Origin: Bifidobacterium vansinderenii
Lineage (GTDB): Bacteria; Actinomycetota; Actinomycetes; Actinomycetales; Bifidobacteriaceae
Direction of reading: 5' to 3'
DNA length: 64,000 nt
NCBI RefSeq assembly: GCF_002234915.1
Contig: NZ_NEWD01000018.1
Location: 1-64,000, forward strand
Shown here: one piece after another, positions 56,771-64,000 of the stretch
Layout of the letters: the number at the start of each line of letters is the position of its first letter
Position numbering within the stretch: the stretch's first letter is position 1
Made by a program: the position numbers and the translations under genes
Notes under the pieces: generated by a model
What the model saw: only the letters and a program-made list of their open reading frames with translations
Told to the model about the DNA's origin: nothing
Databases searched by the model: none

Positions 56771-56847
56771 CCCAGATATAGGGACGGCAGTTCAGGAAAA
56801 TCCATAGAAAATGTCATCGATGACATCACAATATCCCAAATATAGGG
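56771..56847. promoter_or_regulatory. two CCCA-N-ATATAGGG motifs around a 16-bp palindrome
   Basis: CCCAGATATAGGG (56771-56783) and CCCAAATATAGGG (56835-56847) lie in the same orientation 64 bp apart, about six helical turns. Between them is the perfect palindrome ATGTCATCGATGACAT (56811-56826), probably a second regulator's site. Confidence 0.65.
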
Positions 56848-56985
56848 ATGCCGTTTCATAGCTGGTACAGTGACGAATGTCGTCAATTCAAGACGCCGCA
56901 ACATCGCGGTATCGATGCAACGAAGCGTCACGAAGAGACTCCATAACTCGGAACATCAGTTCGGAACGAAACAAGGACAGGCATT

Positions 56986-58212
56986 ATGGCATTAGCTCCA
57001 TCACTGAAGCTGCCCACGATCACGCACATCCGCGCGTACAGCATGGGCGGCGCCGCGGCCAAGGTGCACGGCCAGGGCGGCGGTGACTACCACGATCAGG
57101 GCAAGGACCACTGGATCGACGATCATATCGCGACGCCGATGAGCAAGTACGAGGAGTACAAGCAGTCCCGTCAGTCCTTCGGCATCAACGTGCTCGGCAC
57201 GCTCGTCGTGGAGGTCGAGGCCTCCGACGGCACCACCGGCTTCGCCATCTCCACCGCCGGAACGGTCGGCTGCTTCATCGTCGAGCACCACCTGTCCCGC
57301 TTCGTCGAGGGCAAGCGTGTGGACCAGATCAAGCTGATCCACGACCAGATGCTCAACGCCACCCAGTACTACTCCGGTGGCGGCGGCGTGGTGATCAACA
57401 CGATCTCCTGCGTTGATCTGGCCCTCTGGGACCTCTACGGCAAGGTCGTCAAGCTCCCCGTCTACAAGCTGCTCGGCGGCGCCGTGCGCGACGAAATCCA
57501 CTTCTACGCCACCGGCGCACGTCCGGATCTGGCCCAGAAGATGGGCTTCATCGGCGGCAAGATGCCGACCCACTGGGGCCCGGCCGACGGCGATGAAGGC
57601 ATCGCCAAGGACATTGCCACCCTCAAGGAGATGCGCGAGCGCGTCGGCGACAACTTCTGGCTGATGTTCGACTGCTGGATGAGCCAGGACGTCAACTACG
57701 CCACCAAGCTGGCGCACGCTGCCGCCCCCTACAAGCTGAAGTGGCTGGAGGAGTGCTTCCCGCCCCAGCAGATCGAGTCCTACCGTGAGCTCAAGAAGAA
57801 CATGCCGAAGGGCATGCTCATGACCACCGGCGAGCACACCGGCACGCTCGAGGGCTTCAAGGAGCTCTCCGAGGCCGGCGTGGACATCCTGCAGCCCGAT
57901 GTCGGCTGGTGCGGTGGCGTGACCTCGCTGTGCGAGATCGCGGCCGTGGCCAAGTCCCGCGGCCAGCTCGTGGTGCCCCACGGCTCCTCCGTGTACTCGC
58001 ACCACGCGGTCATCACGTTCACCAACACGCCGTTCAGCGAGATGCTCATGACCTCGCCGCACGCCGACTACGTCCGTCCGCAGTTCGACCCGGTCCTGAT
58101 CGACGAGCCGGTCCCGCACGACGGCGTCATCACCGCTGAAGAGCTCGACAAGCCCGGCTTCGGCGTCGAACTCAACCGCGACTGCCCGCTCGAGCGTCCG
58201 TTCGAGCACTGA
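56986..58212 (+). CDS. rhmD: L-rhamnonate dehydratase
   Basis: An enolase-superfamily enzyme (mandelate racemase subgroup) turning L-rhamnonate into 2-keto-3-deoxy-L-rhamnonate; 408 residues. It is strikingly like Escherichia coli RhmD as I recall that sequence: [48 protein letters not shown] and GKMPTHWGP. Metal and catalytic sites are [22 protein letters not shown] and [15 protein letters not shown] 56986 has an AAGGACAGG ribosome site. First gene of the plus-strand operon rhmD-aldolase, then the regulator. Confidence 0.9.
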   Translation: MALAPSLKLPTITHIRAYSMGGAAAKVHGQGGGDYHDQGKDHWIDDHIATPMSKYEEYKQSRQSFGINVLGTLVVEVEASDGTTGFAISTAGTVGCFIVEHHLSRFVEGKRVDQIKLIHDQMLNATQYYSGGGGVVINTISCVDLALWDLYGKVVKLPVYKLLGGAVRDEIHFYATGARPDLAQKMGFIGGKMPTHWGPADGDEGIAKDIATLKEMRERVGDNFWLMFDCWMSQDVNYATKLAHAAAPYKLKWLEECFPPQQIESYRELKKNMPKGMLMTTGEHTGTLEGFKELSEAGVDILQPDVGWCGGVTSLCEIAAVAKSRGQLVVPHGSSVYSHHAVITFTNTPFSEMLMTSPHADYVRPQFDPVLIDEPVPHDGVITAEELDKPGFGVELNRDCPLERPFEH

Positions 58213-58340
58213 TCCGAGTCCGAGGGTGACCGGTCGACCACCGACCGGCCGCCCTCGAGGCATACCCGTACCTTTTACTTCCGCGACGTCCGGCCGCACC
58301 GCGCGTCGCCATGCCGCATGACTGACGCCAAAGGAGACCG

Positions 58341-59138
58341 ATGGGCTACGGCACTCACCACCAAGGACTTTCAATGACATCTCTACCCCATAACGCGTTC
58401 AAGCAGGCCATCAAGGAAGGCAAGCCGCAGTACGGCCTGTGGATGGCCTCCGCCTCGCCGACCATCGCCGAGATCTCCGCCGACGCCGGCTACGACTGGA
58501 TGCTCGTCGACGGCGAGCACGGCCCGTACGATCTCAACACCATTCTCGACGTGCTGCGCGCCGTCGCCCCGTACGACGTCACGCCCATCGTGCGTCCCGC
58601 CGCCGCCGACCCTGTGCTCATCAAGCAGGTGCTCGATCTCGGCGCCCAGACGCTGCTGCTGCCCATGGTCAACACCAAGGAAGAGGCCGAGCTCATGGTC
58701 AAGGCCGTGAACTACGCCCCCGAAGGCATCCGCGGCGTTGGCTCGCCGATCGCGCGCTCCGGCCGCTGGGGTCGCATCCCCCACTACATGCGCGACGCCA
58801 AGAACGAGATCTGCCTGCTCGTGCAGGTCGAATCCCAGGAGGCGCTCGACAACATCGAGGAGATCGCCTCCGTGGACGGCATCGACGGCATCTTCATCGG
58901 ACCCGCCGACCTGTCCGCATCGCTCGGCCACCCGGACGACGCCGCGGCCATCATGGACCAGATCCACCACGCGTTCGATGTGATCAAGGCCCACGGCAAG
59001 GCCATCGGCTCCCTCGCGTTCGACCGTCCGACCGTGGAGAAGTTCTACGAGTGGGGTGCCACCTTCGTGGCCGTGGCCGGTGACACCGACCTCTACGTGC
59101 GTGCGCTGACCGCCGACATCGCCCAGTACAAGGGCTGA
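58341..59138 (+). CDS. rhmA: 2-keto-3-deoxy-L-rhamnonate aldolase
   Basis: A class II (metal-dependent) HpcH/HpaI-family aldolase splitting 2-keto-3-deoxy-L-rhamnonate into pyruvate and L-lactaldehyde; 265 residues. Conserved points are LVDGEHGPYDL, RPAAADP, GVGSPIARSGRWG, QVESQEALDNI (metal Glu) and FIGPADLSASLG (metal Asp). ATG 58341 has AAAGGAG directly upstream; ATG 58374 would remove an 11-residue leader. It lies 128 bp after rhmD. Confidence 0.9.
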   Translation: MGYGTHHQGLSMTSLPHNAFKQAIKEGKPQYGLWMASASPTIAEISADAGYDWMLVDGEHGPYDLNTILDVLRAVAPYDVTPIVRPAAADPVLIKQVLDLGAQTLLLPMVNTKEEAELMVKAVNYAPEGIRGVGSPIARSGRWGRIPHYMRDAKNEICLLVQVESQEALDNIEEIASVDGIDGIFIGPADLSASLGHPDDAAAIMDQIHHAFDVIKAHGKAIGSLAFDRPTVEKFYEWGATFVAVAGDTDLYVRALTADIAQYKG

Positions 59139-59305
59139 ACGGCAGTCCGGTCCGCATTCATCTACTTTCCTTTCCGCTGTTGCTGACCGATAGGCCGCCT
59201 GCTCCTCGGGGTGGGCGGCCTATCGCATTTCCGACGAGTCCCACCGCTGACTGCCGTCGAATACCGTCGGCGGACGGCGCAATCCATCGACTAAGGTTGA
59301 ACGTT

Positions 59306-60121
59306 ATGGCAGAGAACACAGTGCGCACCGAAGCGCAGACCGCGGCGCCCACCGGCACCCGCACGCTGATCCACGGCATCATGGTCGTCCGGGCCGTGGC
59401 GGCCGGCGCATCGTCGCTGCGATCGGTGGTGGAGGCGACCGGACTGAGCCGCAGCACCGCCCACCGGCTCATCCAGGCCCTGCGCGTCGAACGATTCCTA
59501 CGCGAAAACGCCGACGGCAGCCTGCAGCTCGGCCCCGCGCTCATCGAACTCGGCTTCCAGGCGCTCGACAGCGTCTCTCTGCAGACCATCGCCCACCCCA
59601 TCCTCGTCGACCTCGCCCAGCAGGCCAAAGACACCGTGCACCTCGCCGTCGAAGACTCCGGCATGGCGCTCTACCTCGACAAGATCCACGGCACGCGCGG
59701 CATCGAGATCCGCTCGTGGATCGGCGCCCGCATGCCGCTCACCTACACCGGCATCGGCAAGGCGCTGCTCATCGACTCACCCGAACGCTGGCGCGGCCAA
59801 TACGTGCAGGACCGCAACCTCACCGGCCGCGACCCCGAACACGACTACGCCGACGAATCCGCCTTCTCCGCCGCCATGGCCAAATTCGCCAAGCAGGGCT
59901 TCGCCTACGACCTCGAGGAAAACGAGCCCGGCGTGCGCTGCGTCTCCGCCCCCGTGCGCGACGGCCGCGGCAAGACCGTCGCCGCCATCTCCGTCTCCGC
60001 CGCCCTCCCGTTCATGCCGCCCAAACGCATGAAGGCCCTCGGCCCGGTGGTGGTGGACGCCGCCGCCCGCATCAGCGCGGAGCTCGGCTATCACACCTCC
60101 AAGAACGATTCCATCGACTGA
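59306..60121 (+). CDS. IclR-family transcriptional regulator
   Basis: A DNA-binding regulator of 271 residues. The winged HTH is in residues 15-75 (SSLRSVVEATGLSRSTAHRLIQAL) and the IclR effector domain follows (TYTGIGKALL; GVRCVSAPVRDGRG; AAISVSAAL). ATG 59306 was chosen over an earlier in-frame ATG (59180) because it places the HTH at a normal distance. The family, and E. coli YfaX/RhmR next to rhmDA, make it the likely regulator of this cluster; its site is proposed to be CCCA-N-ATATAGGG. Confidence 0.9.
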   Translation: MAENTVRTEAQTAAPTGTRTLIHGIMVVRAVAAGASSLRSVVEATGLSRSTAHRLIQALRVERFLRENADGSLQLGPALIELGFQALDSVSLQTIAHPILVDLAQQAKDTVHLAVEDSGMALYLDKIHGTRGIEIRSWIGARMPLTYTGIGKALLIDSPERWRGQYVQDRNLTGRDPEHDYADESAFSAAMAKFAKQGFAYDLEENEPGVRCVSAPVRDGRGKTVAAISVSAALPFMPPKRMKALGPVVVDAAARISAELGYHTSKNDSID

Positions 60122-60124
60122 TGT

Positions 60125-60233
60125 CTGATTCGGCGGAGGCGGCGCGTCTTCCGCACGGTGGCCGACTCGACGTATTGATATACGCCCTCGCCGTCCACCG
60201 CGCGGAATCCGCGCGCGTCCTGCGCCGAATCAG
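60125..60233 (+). repeat. stop-anchored hairpin element, copy 3
   Basis: Arms CTGATTCGGCG (60125-60135) and CGCCGAATCAG (60223-60233) are perfect over 11 bp and start four bases after the regulator's stop. The core has GACTCGACGTA..TACGCCCTCGCC as in copies 1 and 2. Confidence 0.75.
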
Positions 60234-60530
60234 TAGGGCCTTCGGTCTCCTGTTTGGGATGATGAGGTTTTTGCCGGCTTCCCCTTGAGGGGAAGCTGGC
60301 AGTCGAAGACTGACTGATGAGGTGGGAAATCGGCCGTAGGCCGAAGAAAAGTGGTATCGACGAAGGCGATGCGATGTTGTCGGCGGCCAATGGCCGCGTC
60401 ACCTCATCAGTCGGCTACGCCCGCGTCTTTCCTGCGTGCCTGTCGGCCCGCCCTCGCCTGAAAACGCCTCTGGCGTTTTCTTCACGGCTCGGCCCCTCAA
60501 GGGGAAGCCAGGTGGGATGGGGGACGGGCG
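60234..60530. repeat. block of CTTCCCC two-hairpin elements and GGCGTT repeat
   Basis: A forward copy GCCGGCTTCCCCTTGAGG..CTGACTGATGAGG (60273-60325) faces a reverse one starting CACCTCATCAGTCGG (about 60400) and ending CCCCTCAAGGGGAAGCC (about 60493-60509). Inside the latter sits an inverted GGCGTT repeat (60437-60490: CCTGTCGGCC..CGCCTGAAAACGCC). No gene seen. Confidence 0.65.
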
Positions 60531-61718
60531 CTACTGCACCGAGGCTTCGAAGCTGGCTAGGGATTCCTCGGCGCTTACGCGCACTCGCGGCAGGGCCATC
60601 GGATCGTCGCCGGTCTTGGCGCGGCCGTACGTCGTGGTGAACGCGCACAGGAAACCGGCGTCGCGCACCGCGGCCTTCGCATCGTCGGTCGTATCGCCGA
60701 ACGGATAGGCGAACGCCTGGTTCGCACCCACGATCTGCGCGGACCTCGTCAGATCGTCGACGATCTCGTCATGCGTCATCGCGCTGATCCGCCCGCCATG
60801 GCCCACCGTGCCGCCCGCACGATGCATGTCGTACGAATGCGACTGGAACTGCACGAACTCGTTCGCGTTCGCCGTCGCCTTCTGTGCGGCATCCGCGTCA
60901 CTGGCGATGATGAACGACGTGGCCGGCACCTTATACTTCGCCAGCAGCGGCACGCCATAGTGGAGGAACCCCTCCTCGCCGTCGTCGAACGTGAGCACCA
61001 CGCTGTGCCGCGGCAGCGAATGCGTGCCCGCCACATACGCGGCCACCTCCTGCCACGACGGATAGTAGAAGTCGTTCGTCGACAGATAGTTCAGCTGCTC
61101 CTCGAGCTTGGAATCCAACAGATAGTTCGCGTCGAGATGGTCGGGCGCGGCATCCGCCGAATACACGTAGTGATACATGAGCACTGGCACGCCGCCCGAC
61201 TGCGTGTCCATCGAATCGACCACATGCACCGTGCGGTCGATGTGCGCCGCATGGCCCGACGAATCGGACACGCTGTACGTGATCGTGTAGTCGCCGGGCG
61301 TGGACGTGTCGACCGTGCCCGACGTGCGGATGCGATCGTTGAGCACGCCGTCCGTCGGCTCACTTGCGTGCGCGCCCGCCTCCAGATACTGCTCGCCCTT
61401 GAGCACGATCGTGTTCTCGTCGCCATTCACGCCCATCACGATGTCGCCCGGATCGGCCGACGGCACCGCGGACTTGCTCGCCGGCGCACTCACGGACGAC
61501 GGCGGTGCGCCGGCCGCGCCCGGCTCGGTCGCGCGTGATGACGGCGTCTGCGCACGCAACGCGTTCACGCCCATCGCGATGCTCAGCACGATCACCAGAG
61601 CCGCCACGATCAGAATCACGATCGAGGCGCTGCGGCTGCGTGCGCCCGCATGACGGCCGAGACTGCTCGCATGCTGAGGGGATCCGACGGGATTGCCGGA
61701 ATTTCGACGTTTTGACAT
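60531..61718 (-). CDS. membrane-anchored polysaccharide deacetylase with Ig-like domain
   Basis: A 395-residue surface enzyme. Cytoplasmic basic N-terminus, one membrane helix at about residues 31-52, Ser/Pro/Ala linker, a bacterial Ig-like (DUF5011-type) domain at about 95-170 ([17 protein letters not shown]), then a NodB-type deacetylase domain. The deacetylase motifs are [10 protein letters not shown] (metal Asp), QSHSYDMH (metal His) and AYPFGD. The likely substrate is peptidoglycan GlcNAc or a wall glycan; deacetylation can raise lysozyme resistance (family knowledge). AGGAGG (61723-61728, minus strand) fixes the start at 61718. Confidence 0.85.
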   Translation of the reverse strand: MSKRRNSGNPVGSPQHASSLGRHAGARSRSASIVILIVAALVIVLSIAMGVNALRAQTPSSRATEPGAAGAPPSSVSAPASKSAVPSADPGDIVMGVNGDENTIVLKGEQYLEAGAHASEPTDGVLNDRIRTSGTVDTSTPGDYTITYSVSDSSGHAAHIDRTVHVVDSMDTQSGGVPVLMYHYVYSADAAPDHLDANYLLDSKLEEQLNYLSTNDFYYPSWQEVAAYVAGTHSLPRHSVVLTFDDGEEGFLHYGVPLLAKYKVPATSFIIASDADAAQKATANANEFVQFQSHSYDMHRAGGTVGHGGRISAMTHDEIVDDLTRSAQIVGANQAFAYPFGDTTDDAKAAVRDAGFLCAFTTTYGRAKTGDDPMALPRVRVSAEESLASFEASVQ

Positions 61719-61904
61719 GAACTCCTCCTGTTCTCTTCTCCTGAATTCCAGAGTAGAACGACGCCGCGGTCTCCGCCATCGGTCCGCGGGCTGATTCTCA
61801 ACTCCTCTGCGCTCCTTCCCGGCGTGAGCGCACCGGGAAAGCACAGGGGAAAACACTGGGGAAAAGGGTGTTGTTTTTCGCCGTCTGGTTATAGGCTGGA
61901 AATC

Positions 61905-63122
61905 ATGGCTGAACTCGAAGCATGGCAGACCCTTAGCGACCGAATCAACTCCGTTTCCCCCTCCGCCACCCTCGCGGTGGACGGCAAGGCCAAGGCCCTC
62001 AAGGCCGCGGGCGTGGACGTGATCGGATTCGGTGCCGGCGAGCCGAATTTCCCCACCCCCGAATACATCGTGAACGTGGCCGCCGAAGCGTGCCGCGATC
62101 CCAAGAACCACCGCTACACGCCCACCGCAGGCCTGCCCGAACTGCGTCAGGCCATCGCCGACAAGACGCTGCGCGACTCCGGCTACGCCGTGGACGCCAG
62201 CCAGGTGGTCGTGACCAACGGCGGCAAGCAGGCCGTCTACGAAACGTTCCAGGTGCTGCTCAACGACGGCGACGAAGTGATCATCCCCGCGCCGTTCTGG
62301 ACGTCGTACCCCGAAGTCGTCAAGCTCGCCGGCGGCACGCCCGTCGAGGTCTTCTCCGGCTCCGACCAGAACTTCACCCCCACCGTGGAACAGCTCGAGG
62401 CCGCCCGCACCGAGCGCACCAAGGCCATCGTGCTCAACTCCCCGTCCAACCCCACCGGCGCCGTCTGGCCCGAGGAGACCGTGCGCGCCATCGGCGAATG
62501 GGCCGTGGCCAACCACCTGTGGGTCATCTCCGACGAGATCTACGAGCACCTCAACTATGACGGCGCCAAGACCACCTTCGTGGGCGCCGTGGTTCCCGAA
62601 GTGCGCAACCAGCTCATCGTGCTCAACGGCGTGGCCAAGACCTACGCCATGACCGGCTGGCGCGTCGGCTGGCTCATCGCCCCCGAACCCGTGGCCAAGG
62701 CCGCCGCCAAGCTCTCCGGACACATGACGTCCAACGTGGCCAACGTGTCGCAGCGCGCCGCGCTCGCCGCCGTGGCCGGTCCGCTCGACGAGGTGCACGT
62801 GATGCGTGAGGCGTTCGACAAGCGTCGCCGCGCCATCGTGGCCGCACTCAACGAGATCCCCGGCGTGGACTGCCCCACGCCCACCGGCGCGTTCTACGCG
62901 TTCCCGAACGTCGAGGCACTGCTCGGCAAGCCGCTCGGCCCCAACGGATCCGTGCCCGCCACGTCGTCCGAACTCGCCGCGCTGCTGCTCGACGAGGCGC
63001 ACATCGCCGCCGTTCCGGGTGAGGCGTTCGGCGCCCCCGGCTACCTGCGCTTCTCGTACGCGCTCGCCGACGATCAGCTCGCCGAAGGCATGAAGCGCTT
63101 CCAGGACTGGGTCGCCGCCTGA
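61905..63122 (+). CDS. class I pyridoxal-phosphate aminotransferase (aspartate aminotransferase-like)
   Basis: A cytoplasmic dimeric transaminase of 405 residues. Motifs: [53 protein letters not shown], and the Schiff-base Lys in [16 protein letters not shown]. Bacillus/Thermus-type (subgroup Ib) aspartate transaminases share this pattern; the amino donor is likely aspartate, but not proven. ATG 61905 (GGAAATC upstream, weak) was chosen over 61824. It is divergent from the deacetylase gene. Confidence 0.9.
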   Translation: MAELEAWQTLSDRINSVSPSATLAVDGKAKALKAAGVDVIGFGAGEPNFPTPEYIVNVAAEACRDPKNHRYTPTAGLPELRQAIADKTLRDSGYAVDASQVVVTNGGKQAVYETFQVLLNDGDEVIIPAPFWTSYPEVVKLAGGTPVEVFSGSDQNFTPTVEQLEAARTERTKAIVLNSPSNPTGAVWPEETVRAIGEWAVANHLWVISDEIYEHLNYDGAKTTFVGAVVPEVRNQLIVLNGVAKTYAMTGWRVGWLIAPEPVAKAAAKLSGHMTSNVANVSQRAALAAVAGPLDEVHVMREAFDKRRRAIVAALNEIPGVDCPTPTGAFYAFPNVEALLGKPLGPNGSVPATSSELAALLLDEAHIAAVPGEAFGAPGYLRFSYALADDQLAEGMKRFQDWVAA

Positions 63123-63431
63123 TCCGATCGCGCAAGACGATCTTAAAAGGGAAAATGGGCGTAGTCGTTCATGAACGAACCGGTGATGGTGTCATCATGA
63201 ACGATTACGTCCATTTTGCGTTCTGATGGATTTGCTGTTCTGATGGTTGGCATCCCCTGCGGCAATCCCTGTTCCGGATGCGCGACTCGCCGCGGTTTTC
63301 GTGGGTTTCTCAAGAAAAATCCGCGGCGGCTGGACTTCATACGCAAAAGCCGCTACTATGTCCTCTTGGCGGTTCGCCGCCTGCCTAGCACCTCCTGTTC
63401 GCGGGTGTGTGTATGATAGGCGAGGTTACTT
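63123..63431. other. intergenic region before tRNA-Trp
   Basis: Holds an inverted repeat AATGGGCGTAGTCGTTCATGAACG with GTTCATGAACG-like pairing at about 63163-63210, a possible terminator of the aminotransferase gene, and GCAATCCC repeats. A TATGATAGG box (about 63411-63419) may be the tRNA promoter. No gene seen. Confidence 0.4.
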
Positions 63432-63504
63432 AGGGAAGTGGCGCAATTGGTAGCGCAACGGTCTCCAAAACCGTAGGTTGTGGGTTCGAGTCCCGCCTTC
63501 CCTG
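63432..63504 (+). tRNA. tRNA-Trp (anticodon CCA)
   Basis: Acceptor AGGGAAG (63432-63438) pairs with CTTCCCT (63497-63503), discriminator G. D-arm GCGC..GCGC, anticodon stem ACGGT/ACCGT with loop CTCCAAA, and T-loop GTTCGAGTC are all present. CCA is not encoded. It lies just ahead of secE-nusG, as in many actinobacteria. Confidence 0.96.
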
Positions 63505-63545
63505 CTAGAGATGAACAACGGTTGCAACAACCAGTGAGGGTGATC

Positions 63546-63776
63546 ATGGCTAAGAAATCGAACGCTGAAGCGAAAGTGGTGAAGCCCAACGTCTTCATGC
63601 GTATTGGCCTGTTCATCAAGCAGATCATTGACGAGCTCCGCAAGGTTGTCACCCCCACCCGCAAGGAGCTGGTGCTGTGGTCCATTGCCGTGTTCATTTT
63701 CGTCATCTTCCTGATGCTTCTGGTTACCGGTCTTGATTTCGGACTGGGCAAGCTTGTGATGCTCATCTTCGGCTGA
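63546..63776 (+). CDS. secE: preprotein translocase subunit SecE
   Basis: The small stabilising subunit of the SecYEG channel, 76 residues. A short hydrophilic N-terminus is followed by the amphipathic block FIKQIIDELRKVVTPTRKEL and one membrane helix (VLWSIAVFIFVIFLMLLV). The length is typical for actinobacteria. ATG 63546 has GAGGGTG upstream. It sits between tRNA-Trp and nusG, the usual order. It would serve export of the wall proteins described here. Confidence 0.95.
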   Translation: MAKKSNAEAKVVKPNVFMRIGLFIKQIIDELRKVVTPTRKELVLWSIAVFIFVIFLMLLVTGLDFGLGKLVMLIFG

Positions 63777-63859
63777 TTCCCTGTCGTATCGTTTGCGGCT
63801 TCTGTAGAATCGACGCTGGATATCATACTGAATTCTTGAATTCCTAAAGGATGCCTGTT

Positions 63860-64000
63860 ATGACTGATGAACTTGATGTGAACGACGAGGCCGTGGAGGC
63901 CCCCGTGGAGGAAGCCGCTCCGGCCGAGGCCACCGAGACCGAGGCTGTCGAGACCACCGAGACCGACAACGCCGACGTCGACAATGCTGACGCTGAGACC
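63860..64000 (+). CDS. nusG: transcription antitermination protein NusG (5' part only)
   Basis: An open frame from ATG 63860 runs off the right edge. The 47 visible residues are extremely acidic (Glu, Asp, Ala, Val, Thr), which is the usual N-terminal extension of NusG in bifidobacteria and other actinobacteria; the NGN and KOW domains lie outside. The position after secE supports the call. Ribosome site AAAGGA is 12 bases upstream. Confidence 0.8.
   Translation, partial: MTDELDVNDEAVEAPVEEAAPAEATETEAVETTETDNADVDNADAET

Noticed and set aside
55789-56781. A plus-strand frame rich in Gly/Asp/Val opposite the SDR gene
   Set aside because: Shadow of the SDR gene, which carries intact cofactor and catalytic motifs.
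53050-60121. L-fucose pathway as the first reading of the sugar cluster
   Set aside because: The dehydratase matches the RhmD pattern and the aldolase is HpcH/HpaI type, as in the rhamnonate route. Fucose use is not excluded experimentally.

Overview
The window looks like a stretch of a Bifidobacterium (or close Bifidobacteriaceae) chromosome. The genus is inferred from several things. The DNA is GC-rich and densely coding. There is an actinobacterial DUF2469 protein, a gatCAB operon, and an rne-rplU-rpmA-obg-proB order. An HspR-type HAIR operator precedes clpB. A class C sortase pilus locus carries long poly-G tracts, and many small dispersed hairpin elements sit just after stop codons. No rRNA, CRISPR array, prophage or intact insertion sequence was seen; there is one tRNA (Trp).

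Layout. 1-7.3 kb: murA, a TG-rich low-complexity tract, plsC, a glycerol facilitator, a DUF559-type nuclease-like gene abutting a cluster of inverted repeats, and gluQ. 7.5-16.9 kb: surface pilus locus (sortase, large tip pilin, backbone pilin), then two paralogous HTH/coiled-coil genes either side of yggS, one with G12 inside its 3' end and one with G14 in its leader. 16.9-24.8 kb: FAH-family hydrolase, orphan NMT1-type substrate-binding lipoprotein, nucleoside hydrolase, AEC transporter, clpB. 25.5-28.2 kb: a large repeat-built wall protein with an LATTG sorting signal. 28.6-32.4 kb: phosphoribosyltransferase-like gene overlapping an rRNA/tRNA methyltransferase gene, then an ABC-2 exporter pair. 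32.6-43.8 kb: gatCAB, GNAT-DUF2469 pair, a FAD oxidoreductase, rplS, lepB-rnhB, dapE. 44.2-52.8 kb: rne, rplU, rpmA, an inverted-repeat-bounded cassette carrying a second nuclease-like gene, obg, proB. 53.0-60.1 kb: a catabolic cluster. 60.5-64 kb: polysaccharide deacetylase, aminotransferase, tRNA-Trp, secE, start of nusG.

How genes work together. The 53-60 kb block encodes MFS uptake, sugar dehydrogenase, lactonase, L-rhamnonate dehydratase, 2-keto-3-deoxy-L-rhamnonate aldolase and an IclR regulator: a complete non-phosphorylating 6-deoxy-hexose route to pyruvate plus lactaldehyde. Three copies of a near-palindromic motif (CCCA-N-ATATAGGG) occur only upstream of its transporter and in its divergent promoter, so they are the likely regulator site. 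The pilus block plus G-tracts suggests phase-variable surface display.

Most unusual signals. (1) A 1.33-kb cassette with 116-bp inverted ends splits the conserved rpmA-obg pair, and a second nuclease-like gene ends against its own private inverted-repeat cluster. (2) Hairpin elements start at or just after stop codons; each has a perfect but locus-specific outer stem. (3) The rplU leader has a predicted H-type pseudoknot. (4) Dispersed two-hairpin elements show covariation of one stem among copies. All functional readings are from sequence inspection only; no searches or folding calculations were run.
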